NCBI RefSeq assembly: GCF_022539505.1
Contig: NC_061511.1
Coordinates: 31,630,620 to 31,694,619, forward strand
Direction of reading: 5' to 3'
Source: Lolium rigidum
Lineage: Eukaryota > Streptophyta > Magnoliopsida > Poales > Poaceae
DNA length: 64,000 nucleotides
A model generated the notes under the pieces. That model did not search any database. It had not been told where the DNA came from and saw only the letters and a program-made list of their open reading frames with translations. Shown here one piece after another: positions 11,482 through 21,500 of this stretch. Every line of letters begins with the position of its first letter. Position 1 is the first letter of the stretch. The position numbers and the translations under genes are program-made.

Positions 11482-14187
11482 ATGCCACCTCGTCGATTGA
11501 CAAGGCACGAGACGCCGGAGTCCTCCATGGCCGCCGTGGATCTTGGAGTGGCGGAGTGGGAAAGATCGAAGATTTCCACTCAAGACATCAACATGCTCAA
11601 GAAGCCGGGGATCGAGCAAGAAACCCAAGGCACTGTGCTTCCCCAGTGAGGAAAGCTACCCAACCCCTCCAATGGGGTACCGGGTAAGTTTTGTCGACCA
11701 CCTCATCCGCGGTCTTTCCGCCCCCATTCATCCTTTTCTTCGTGGACTTCTTTTTATCTACGGTCTGCAACTCCACCACCTCACGCCAAATTCAATCCTC
11801 CATATCTCCATTTTCATCACTTTGTGCGAGGCCTTCCTTGGCGTCCAGCCTAACTGGGCGCTATGGAAGCGCATTTTCTTCTGCCGCCTTAATGGCTCGC
11901 CCAATGTCGCCTATAATATAGGCGGCATTGTAATTTCTGTTTGGCCCACTGTCGACTACTTCGACGTTAAGCTTCCTGACTCAGTTCAAGGATGGCGCAA
12001 GAAGTGGTTGTACATTCAGGAGGAGAACCATGGATGTGCGGAGGACAACATCCCTCCTTTTGATGGCGCCGAGAAAATCTTTCGCCGCCGCTCCTGGGAC
12101 GCGGAGGCCACCGAAGAAGAAAGGGCGTCGACGTAAACCTTGATGGCTCGTATCCACGAGTTGCAAAATACTCGCGGCAAAGAGTTATCGGGTGTCCAAA
12201 TCACTGCATACTTTCTTAGGACTAGAGTGCAGCCGCTTCAGGCTCGCAAATATCCTCTCTGGAAATATGCCGGCGACAAGGACGTTGATCGGCTGTCGGT
12301 GAATTTGGAGGTCAAGGATTTAGAAAAACTTGTCCGAAAAATTTCATCTCTCAGCAAAAAAGATGCTATCCCTTCTTCTTGCCGTGTGACACCATTCAGC
12401 GCCACCAATCCACTTCCCAAGGTAATCTTTGTCTATTGTCTTGTTGTTGCTTTGCTATCTTTTTTGTAACTTCTTTTCTGACATCTCTCCCTGTTTTATT
12501 TTGCACTGAATCATCCAGTACCTTGTCTCGCTTCCTCCTCTTCCCGAAGGTGGAGAAGTCGAAGAAAGGGCCATTGTCACCGATGACAATCAAGAAGCTC
12601 CGTCTTTTGTGAATGAACCCGTGGATTCTCGAAAATCTGCGGGATCTTCCGAAGGCACTGCGTCGGCACTATCTCCTCCTCCCGCTGTTTCTCCAAAAGG
12701 CAAAAGGAAGAGGAATGACGTCGAAGATTCCGGCACTTCCAAAGCCGAAGAAGTTGATCCTTCACATCGGAAGGCAACTTATGATCCTTATCTTGAATCC
12801 CTCGTCAGCTCGTAAGTCATTTTTATTTCTCCTTATTTCTGTACTCGAAATTTTTGTCTTATCTTGCTTTTTATGCTGTCGATTTTTAATCATAGCGATG
12901 ATGAGGAAGAAGTACCAACTTTTGACGTGGCTCCTCGACGAGCACGTCACATACTTTACTTGTCTCGGATACGCCGGCTGAAGGAGAAGAATCCTCGCCT
13001 CCTCAACAAAAAGTCGTCACCACTACTCCGCCTTCAAGCCCCCTTGCTCCTTCACCAAAAAGGACAAGGATTGAAACGATCATTGAGCCTGCCCCTCAAT
13101 TGGGTAGCTCTTCTACTCCGCTCTTGGATGATGTAAGTTTTTTAATTTTCTTGCCAGTATCTATATTTCCTCTATTTGCTTTTTTACGTCTTCATTCTTT
13201 TTCCATACCGATGTTTCTCTTTCTTTGTTCTTCTTTGACAGCCCATGATCAAAGAGCTTATTCGCATCGGAACCCAATTCATTGGGTACCGTGAGTATGC
13301 CAGCAGAACTGAAGGTAATAACTTTTTTGCTGTCGTTGTTTCTGACTTCTTCCTCCTGTTTTTTGTCGCAATTTTGACCTTTCTTTTCTATTTTGACAGA
13401 GAAACTTGCAGAGGCCAACAAGCTTGCCGACACTCTTGCTAAAAAACTGGAGCAAAGTGAAGCGGCCCGCAAAAAAGCCGAACTTGTTGCTAGCGAAGCC
13501 AAAGCAGAGGCTAATGAAGCCAAGGCAAAAGCTGCTAGTGTCGAGGAACTGCAGAAGAGACTTGAGGATACTGAAACTACTTTAAACGAGCACAAAGTCG
13601 CACAGGCTACTCATGAAAAGGGGATCCTCAAGCGCCTGAATTCGCAAAATCGGCGCTTCCAAGGTAATTTTATCGATCCCTTCTATTTTTTATAGGACCT
13701 GCTTTTTCTTGCTTTTGACCAACGTTTATTTCCTGTGGCAGGCCAAACAAACCAAGAGTTTGATCTGGAGAATCCCGACAATGATCCTCTCCTTGACGCA
13801 GTTTCTTATTTGGAGTTTCATGGATCCGAAATTCGTGAAGGCGTGGTGAATGCTGACGCAGGATTGTCGAAGCTATTCCCCTACTTCTTCCCGAAGAAAG
13901 AGGAGCCCAAGACTTTCCTTGCCCTTGCCCAGAGCTTCAATCCATCAGAGGACCATGGGCTAAAAATGCGCCAGGAGAACATGAAGATTGTTGTCGAGAG
14001 CACTGTTGCCTTGGTCACTGACTGCCAACAAACTGTTGACTGGATGAAGGTTGGCGACACCGAGCAGATAGAGCAAACAAAATGGCGGTCTTTGATCAAG
14101 GCAGCCAAGCCCAATACGAAGAAAATTCTGGCCTATCTCGGGATTAAGCCATCTTCAACTCCTAGCTCATCGAGGCCGGAGGTCTAG
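11482..14187 (+). pseudogene. Tat antisense gene, six exons, copy 1 (putative gypsy-type transposon domain)
   Basis: Opposite in strand to the element's gag-pol. The exon model is 11482-12421, 12519-12811, 12896-13132, 13242-13314, 13400-13663 and 13742-14187. All five introns are GT...AG and 84-109 bp long, with T-rich 3' ends and joining frames. Exon 1 carries the conserved cereal domain annotated as 'putative gypsy type transposon' (Transposase_28-like), with LTPNSILHISIFITLCEAF and NWALWKRIFFCR. Exon 5 encodes an Ala/Glu/Lys-rich coiled coil (EANKLADTLAKKLEQSEAA). Function is unknown; despite the name there is no transposase motif. Copy 1 is broken in exon 1 near 11605 (CCGGGGATCGAGCAAG for CTGGGGATCAGCAAG in copy 2), has an in-frame TAA near 12134 where copy 2 reads AGAAACC, and has a frame break in exon 3 near 12938. 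Confidence 0.75.
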
Positions 14188-14371
14188 TTGCATGCCTCTT
14201 TGTTTTTTGCTTTCTCTATCTCTTTTGCCCTTGTCGCCAATTTAGCTGTGGCGACAATTATCCTGGTAGTCCTTTTGGAGAAACTTCTTTTGTAATGTCT
14301 ATGTAAATTTTTCTAGAAATTAATGAAATTCCTTCTGGCACTATCATTGATCCCGGCGCTTTCTTTTCCAG

Positions 14372-15360
14372 CTAATATTTGATAACTATTCGACCAATCC
14401 TTGCTCGCCGATGCTTCACCTGCTTCTTCCTTCTCGAAGAAAATGCTAGTTGATGACGATCCCCTTGAAGGTTCTTCGAGCAAACATTTGTCGGAAGATT
14501 TGCAAGAACTTCGACAACAACTTCAATCCATGAAGAAACAAACTCTGGCAATGATGGAACAATCTCGGAAAGCATCCGAACAAGAAAAACTTGCTCTCCA
14601 ACAAGCCAAAGAGGCTATGGCTGCCAAGGATACTGCTGTATTGGAAGCAAAGGAAGCCACTACCCGAGAAAATAGCAAGCTCGAGCTAATGTTGGAAGCT
14701 AGCACAGATATGTTAGGTATGTTTTTCCAACCTCACAATGCCTCCTCTTTATTTTGCTGTGCCCCCCTTCAAATTTCTTGCCTTGTCGCTTAATAGGCTC
14801 GGTTCTTGATGCTGCCGCCGAAGATCGAAGAGTAAACAAGAGAACAAATCTTCTTGTCAATCTTTCCCTTAACCATATGGCTGTTTATTCTGGGCCACCC
14901 CTGAACGAACCCAAGCAAATTGTCGAGTTCCAAGATCGTGCTTGCCAAGTGCGCGAATTTCTCAATTTTTGCACGACAACATTAACCCTTGTTTACAAGA
15001 CTTTGTTTCCTCGAAATGAAGTTCCCAAAACTCTTCCTGAATTGCTGGAGATATTCAAAGATGCTCCCCGCATTCATAATTTTGTGCGAGCTCAATTGAC
15101 TGCTGGAGCAAGGTTCGCCATGATTATGATAAATATTTGCCATCCAAAATTAGACCTGACGAAGATTGTTGCTGATTGCCTGGCCAAGAAATCGCAGCGA
15201 AAAATGATATTGACACAATCAATGAGATGGTAACTCCTGTGGCCGAGTCGATGATAGATGAGCTTCTTCGGATGGACTCGAATTCTTCGTCAAGGGGTCC
15301 TATGCTGAACATAAAACAATCAGAGGCTTGTCCATAGATAGTATTTTAGGCTTTGACTGA
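14372..15360 (+). pseudogene. Tat antisense gene, second coding block (two exons), copy 1
   Basis: Two exons on the plus strand, about 14372-14716 and 14797-15360, joined by a GT...AG intron (TTAG/GTATGT to CTTAATAG/GCTCGG). The first encodes a Gln/Lys/Glu-rich coiled coil (QELRQQLQSMKKQTLAMMEQ), the second a globular segment containing FCTTTLTLVYKTLFPRNE, with a TGA at 15358. A TTTCTTTTCCAG acceptor just upstream (about 14361-14371) suggests this is the 3' part of the same transcription unit, reached by splicing around the TAG at 14185, rather than a separate gene. The frame breaks near 14407, 15199 and 15279, where copy 2 reads through. Confidence 0.6.
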
Positions 15361-15949
15361 TTTGTACCATATTGCAAAATATTGTGTCTGTATCTTTTTT
15401 GATTTCTTTTTTATTTCCGAAGAAATTTGTTGTATATTGTAAAGTGCTCTATATTGTTGGAGCCCCCGAGCCTTCTGCCTAGAGTTTGTACTGTTTTTTC
15501 CATCTCGAAGATTTTTCCTCTTGCCGTAAGAAGATATCTTTATTTTTTCATCAAATAGGTTGCAAGCCCCCGAGTATCTTAGTGTCGAAGTTCTATATTT
15601 TTGTTGCGAGGTTCTTAGACCAAAGCAATAAGATTTTTGACGTGTACACTATATTTATAATTGTTAGCTTCCGATTTTTATATTTGGCGAGGTATTAGTG
15701 TACCAAGGCGAAATATTTCGGTAAGTCTAGTTTGTCTATATTGTACGTATTTTGAGACTTGAAGGCGTTGAGCCCCGAGCGTGTCGAAGAATAAGAAGTA
15801 TATCTCCACTATCTTTATTATATTGCAGCACCGCGAGCCCGCCTCATTAAAAACATTTCCGGCCCCACTCGGTGCCCCGAAAAGGAAAAGAGTGCGTCTG
15901 AAAACTCGCGGGCGTTTCAGTATATTGTATTGTTACAGAGAAGGACTAT
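15361..15949 (-). other. Tat spacer between antisense gene and integrase end, copy 1
   Basis: AT-rich non-coding sequence with further AGCCCCCGAG-type motifs near 15462 and 15566, plus a damaged one near 15773. It probably contains the 3' ends of both the antisense gene and pol. I see no gene in it. Confidence 0.6.
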
Positions 15950-18900
15950 ATTTCAACTCTAGGCGTAGAACCGCCTGAGCTGCGCTACGTTCCAGGGGTT
16001 TTTCTCGGGGCCCCTCGTCTTCTTGTCCTTGATCCTCGTATGCGCCTCCGTCGATGACTTCCGTGACAACGTAAGGCCCCAACCATGGTGATTCGAGCTT
16101 CTCAGCACTTTTTTGATTTAACCGCAAGACCAAATCCCCAACTTGAAAAGATCTTGGTCTTAACCGTCGACCGTGGTAGTTTTTGAGGTCTTGTCTGGTA
16201 TTTGGTGACTCGTGAAAGTACTTCATCGCGAGCTTCGTCGAGTGCGTCCATATCATCCTCCCGAGCTTTTTGTGATGTTTCTTCGTCATACTCGTTACTC
16301 TTGGAGAATCATGCTCTATTTCAATTGGTAGTACTCGCTTCGGCTCCGTGGACGCAGAAAAAAGGAGTTTCTTGTGTCGCCGTATTTGGTGTTGTTCGTG
16401 ATGCTCCACAAAACACTTGGCAATTCCTCCGGCCAAGTATGTCGAGCTTTTTCAAGCGGTCCTAGCAGGCGCTTTTTGAGGCCGTTGCGTATGATACCAT
16501 TGGCTTTCTCGACTTGTCCGTTAGTTTGCGGGTGCCCAACTGACGCAAAGTGCAATTTAATGCCTAGTTCTGCGCAGTATTCCTTGAATTCCTTGGATGT
16601 GAAGTTTGAACCATTGTCTGTAACAATGCTATGAGGCACCCCAAACCGAAAAATGAGGCCTTACACAAACTTTATTGCCGACGCTGCATCTGGTGAATTT
16701 ATTGGCTTCGCTTCTACCCACTTGGTGAATTTGTCGACAGCGACCAGCAAGTACTCATATCCTCCTGGCGAAGCTTTGTGCAACTTGCCCACCATATCAA
16801 GTCCCCATTGGGCAAAGGGCCACGACAATGGTATTGGTGTTAATTCTGCCGCTGGAGAGTGAGGTTTTGCGGCAAATCTTTGACACGGGTCGCAAGTTCT
16901 TTCTATTTCCTTGGCATCCTCGATTGCTGTCAACCAATAGAATCCTGCCCGAAAAACTTTGGCTGCAATAGCTCGACTACTTGCGTGGTGGCCACATATT
17001 CCTTCGTGTACATCCTTCAGAATTATTCTTCCTTCCTCGGGTGTGACACACCTTTGCGTAACGCCCGAAATATTTCGCTTGTATAACTCCCCTTGATCAC
17101 CGTGAAAGCTTTGGATCGTCGAATAACTCGCCTGGCCTCAACTCGGATCGTCGGGTATTTCTTTCCTGAGGATATATGATATATACGCTTGCATCCAAGG
17201 AACTTCTACCATCATCACAAGTTCTTGGTCCTCTTCATCCTCCGTGGTTTGTTTGAGGGGCGCCGAAGTTTTTCCTTCCTTTGTTTTTTTCTGCACCTTT
17301 TTCGGCTTCGTGGATCTCTCCGCTATTTCTTCCCAAAATACTCCTGGCGGGATTGGGAGGCACTGCGACCCGATGTTTGCGAAAACGTCGGCTTCATCAT
17401 TGCTCAATCTACTGATGTGATTTACCTCGCACCCATCAAACAGCTTCTCGAGCTCATTGTACACCTCCTTATATGCCGTCATGCTATCATTGACTGCGTC
17501 ACATTGGTTCATAACTTGCTGAGCCACCAATTGTGAGTCGCCAAAGATTTTTAGTCGAGTTGCACCGCAAGCTTTCGCCATCTTTATCCCGTGTATGAGG
17601 GCTTCATATTCTGCTTCATTGTTGGATGCGTTAGGGAACGTCATCCGAAGGACGTATTTCAACTTGTCGCCTTCAGGTGATATAAGTACTACTCCTACGC
17701 CAGCTCCTTCTACTCTCTTGGACCCATCGAAGTTCATGGTCCAAGTTCTCGACAAATCTGGGGGTCCCGTGTTTTGTAGCTCCATCCACTCTGCAATGAA
17801 ATCTGGCAGAACTTGCGACTTGATTGCCTTTCTTTTTTCATACGTGATGTCCCAAGGGGAAAGTTCTATTCCCCAAAGGGAGACACGCCCTGTAGCTTCT
17901 GGATTGTTCAGTATATTTGAAAGAGGTGCTTCGTTGACTACTATTATCGGATGTGCCGAAAAATAGTGGCGCAACTTCCTTGCCGTTGCAATTACTCCAT
18001 ATGCTAGTTTCTGGTACTGCGGGTATCGCTGTTTGGAAGGCGACAAAACTTCACTGATGAAATATACTGGCCATTGCACTCCATGGAGTTTTCCTTCTTC
18101 TTCTCTTTCAACAACTAGCACCGTGCTAACCACTTGGGGTGTGGCTGCAATGTACAACAGGAGAGGTTCCTTTTCCTTCGGCGCCACCAGGATTGGTGGT
18201 GTCGAGATTGTGCGCTTCAGATCCTCGAAAGCTCTGTCGGCCTCTTCGTTCCACTGGAATTTCTCCCCTTGCTTTATCAGAGCGTAAAATGGTAATGCTT
18301 TTTCTCCTAGCCTGGCGACGAATCTGCTTAAAGCTGCGACTTGCCCAGTTAGCTGTTGTATTTCTTTTAACTTTGTTGGCTTCCTCATTGTTACGATAGC
18401 TTGTATTTTGTCGGGATTTGCTTCAATCCCTCTTGCTGAAACTAGAAACCCCAGAAGTTCTCCTGCTGGGACGCCAAAAGAACACTTCGTCGGGTTCAGC
18501 TTGAGGCAGAATTTGTCGAGGTTGTCAAAGGTTTCCTTGAGATCCTCGATCAGCGTTGCCCCCTTTTTTGACGTTATGACGACATCGTCGATGTATACTT
18601 GCACGTTTGACGACATCCTCTGATATGTTGCTCCCGCGTTTTTCAGACCAAAAGGCATTGTTCTATAGCAAAACACGCCGTAAGGTGTGATGAACGCTGT
18701 CTTTACTTCATCTTCTTCTTTCAATCTGATCTGGTTATAACCAGAATATGCGTCCAGGAAGGAAAGACGTTCACATCCAGCCGTGGAGTCGATAATTTGA
18801 TCGATCCTCGGGAGGGAAAAGTGATCCTTTGGACAATGTTTATTGAGACACGTAAAGTCGACGCACATGCGAAGGACCTTAGTGTTTTTCTTCGGCACCA

Positions 18901-20895
18901 ACACAGGGTTTGCTACCCATGTGGCTTCTGTGTGCAACTCCTTGATAAAACCAGCTTCTCGTAGTCGATCGATTTCTGACAGCATAGCCTTGCGGTTTGG
19001 TTCCGAAAAACGCCGCAAAGGTTGTTTGATTGGTCTCGCTAGTGGATCCAAGTTTAGGTGGTGCTCGGCAAGTTCCCTGGGTACTCCTGGCATGTCAGCT
19101 GGACACCATGCGAAGATTTTCCAGTTCTCACGGAGGAACTCGACGAGCGCGCTTTCCTATGCGAGGTCCATGTCGTTTGCAATTGACGTCGTCTTTTTCG
19201 GGTCTGTCGGGTGAATCTGCACCTCCTTAGAATTTTTCTCGGTATTGAAAGTTGATTCTTTATTTGGCCTTCCAACGTCCGGCAGCACGTCGTAGTCAGT
19301 CATACTCCTTGACGCCAAATACTCAGCTTGCATCCCGAAAGTTTCTGATATCCGATGAAAATCCTTATCGCACTTATCGGCTAAGGCAAAGCTTCCTTTG
19401 ACTGTGATTGGTCCCTTAGGTCCAGGCATCCTCCACAACAGGTATGTATAATGTGGTACTGCCATAAATCTAGCATATGCTGGTCGTCCCAACAGAGCGT
19501 GGTACTGCGACGGAAAATCCACAACTTCAAATTCCAGCTTCTCGATTCTATAATTCTCTCGGGTTCCAAACTGAACGTCGAGATTAATCTTCCCCAATGG
19601 ATAACTTGGTTTCTCCGGTGTGATACCATGGAACCTCGTGTCTGTTGGCTTCAAGTTTGCTAGGGATATGTTCATCTTCCTCAATGTATCTGCATACATA
19701 AGGTTTAAGCTGCTGCCGCCATCTATGAACACTCGAGAGACATCAAATCCCGCAATAACTCGCTGGTAAGATAAGTGCTGACTCGCCCCGGTCGAGGAAC
19801 TTGCTGCGGGTGATCTCGCTATGGTGAAGCCAATATCTTGCCCCGACCAATTAAGATACTCGACTGTTGGTGGAGGCATTTTTCTCGCCATGAACACCTG
19901 TCGTGAGATTACTTTCTGAACTCTATTGGATGGCCTTCCCTTCTGAATCATCGACACCGCTCCGTTGGAGTTAGGATCAACGTAAGGTGGTGGTGGAGGT
20001 GCTGCCGCTATTCTGAGCTGATGTCGATTGTCTTCTGTAATCGCGGGAGGAGGTGGCAAGTGAATCTCGCTCCTGGGTTCTCGAGGATTTCTCTGTGCTG
20101 CCCGAGCGTTAGCGTGCTCTGCCCACCTTAACATTGCCTAGAAATTGCAAAAATCTTTCTGCAGATGTCCTGACTGTCTTTTTCCGTTGCTGTCGAGGAA
20201 AAAGTGCATCTGACACGGCCCATTCATCATCTCTTCAGGAGACACGAAAGGCCTCGGGAACCTAGGCCCGCTATTTTGCCTGTTGTTTCGAGAATCGTCT
20301 CTATTATCGCCTCGCTGCTCATTGCTTCTCTGATAATCATCTCTGTTGTTTCCTCCTGTGTTTGCCCGAAAACCTGCCGAAATTTGTCCTGGAGCATCAT
20401 AGTTCGGGTACTGCCGAGGAAATCGTCGCCTCGGTTGATAATTTCGACCACGGTCCTCCTCTGGCGACCTGTGCCGTTTGTTGTGGACATCATCTTCTCC
20501 ATCTGCCCATCTGTTTGCTATTTCCATTAACGCGGATACTGTCTTTGGGTTGGTCCTTCCCAAGTCCTCGACAAAATCTCCACGTCTGATTCCTGCGACA
20601 AACGCATCTATCGCTCTCTCGTCAGATATATTTTCTGCCGAGTTTTTGATGATGTTCCACCTTTGGATATATTTTCTCATTGGCTCGTCTGGCTTTTGTC
20701 GACATGCTCTCAACTCCTCTAACGACGCAGGTTTTTTGCACGTGGACCTGAAGTTCTTGACGAACACGTCCTCGAAGCTTTCCCAACTGTCGATAGATCC
20801 TGGAGGGAGTTTCTTTATCCAAGACCGTGCGGCTCCACTCAAATGCACCTGGATGCTTTGCATAGCTGTTGCTCTGGTTCCTCCTGTGAGTTTCG
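15950..20895 (-). pseudogene. Tat gag-pol, copy 1 (IN, dual RNase H, RT, PR, partial gag)
   Basis: Domains from the 5' end of the reading frame (high coordinates): gag core (WIKKLPPGSIDSWESFEDVF, about 20830-20770) and C-terminus to about 20130; protease with FIDGGSSLNLMYAD (about 19720); RT with YRTMPFGLKNAGATYQRM and YIDDVV (about 18600); a gypsy-type RNase H with degenerate active site (LLLYIAATPQVV, about 18150); a second archaeal-like RNase H with MNFDGSK, NNEAEYEAL, GDSQLV and NDEAD (17740-17390); integrase with GLDMVGKL, TDNGSNF and QVEKAN (16830-16500) and C-terminus to about 15950. RT and both RNases H sit in one open 651-codon frame (17138-19093). Copy 1 lacks 36 bp just before the YIDD box that copy 2 has. 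Confidence 0.92.
20891..20895. other. Deletion junction at GTTTC microhomology
   Basis: Left of this point the sequence follows Tat gag (copy 2 through 51101). Right of it the sequence follows the PIF element (copy 2 from 59932). GTTTC is present at both breakpoints in copy 2 (51097-51101 and 59932-59936), so copy 1 lost 8,835 bp by end joining or slippage at a 5-bp microhomology. Confidence 0.9.
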
Positions 20896-21284
20896 TCGTG
20901 GTGCTACGCATCGCGGCGAGCGGGGATTATTTAGGCGGGGCTGGACCCGGCGATTTAATGCCGCGTGGATGCTACGCGTCCGCGGCGAGCTGACCGGCGG
21001 CAGCCTTTACTTCGCGCGGAAGACGATGTGTGTGCCGCTGACCGGCCGGATCCACCTCTGCCGAAGCGAAAGCGCGGGAGAGATTTCTTGGCGTTCGCGC
21101 GCTTTCGCTTCGTCCGGACTCCCCGAGCGTGCCCCGGTAGGCCGGGGTTGGCGTGGGCTCGCCGGATGGATGAAGGCTCAAATCCGGGGAAAAACGAGGA
21201 ACCGGGGGTGTGGCTGGGCCATTTTTCGCCGTCCGGATGGAAAAATAGCCAGCCGGGGATTCGGGGAGACGAGTGGAGATGCTC
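20891..21284. mobile_element. PIF/Harbinger element, right-hand remnant, copy 1
   Basis: Matches 59932-60326 of the complete element in copy 2, ends with the terminal inverted repeat CGAGTGGAGATGCTC, and is followed by TTA (21285-21287), the PIF/Harbinger target site. The left end and the ORF were removed by the deletion. Confidence 0.88.
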
Positions 21285-21500
21285 TTATATACGGGAGTAA
21301 ACGTACAGATAAGTACAAGGGTTGTTTAGATACACATCAATGGTTAGCTACGGTATCAACAACCTGATCTAACCTAGCCAACCTAGTTAGGATATTACGT
21401 GTTTAACATTCCCCGCAATGTCAACCTACTGACACTAGGTTGAGATTGGATCGTAGACGCGCCAAAATTTGCTTGGTGATAGGCTTGGTGAAAACGTCTG

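Larger units (their letters stand above)
9715..20895 (-). mobile_element. Tat-lineage Ty3/gypsy element, copy 1 (5' part deleted)
   Basis: Reverse-strand element inserted in the Angela leader. The 3' LTR is 9715-10099, followed by a non-coding spacer, an antisense gene block on the plus strand (11482-15360), then integrase, RNase H, RT, protease and part of gag. The element is cut off inside gag at the GTTTC junction 20891-20895, so the gag N-terminus, primer-binding site and 5' LTR are absent. Copy 2 (39900-52977) is the complete version. Confidence 0.92.

Noticed and set aside
11482..14187. Reading the antisense Tat gene as a DNA transposase because of the 'gypsy-type transposon' domain name
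   Set aside because: There is no DDE or zinc-finger transposase motif; the name comes from its location in gypsy elements.
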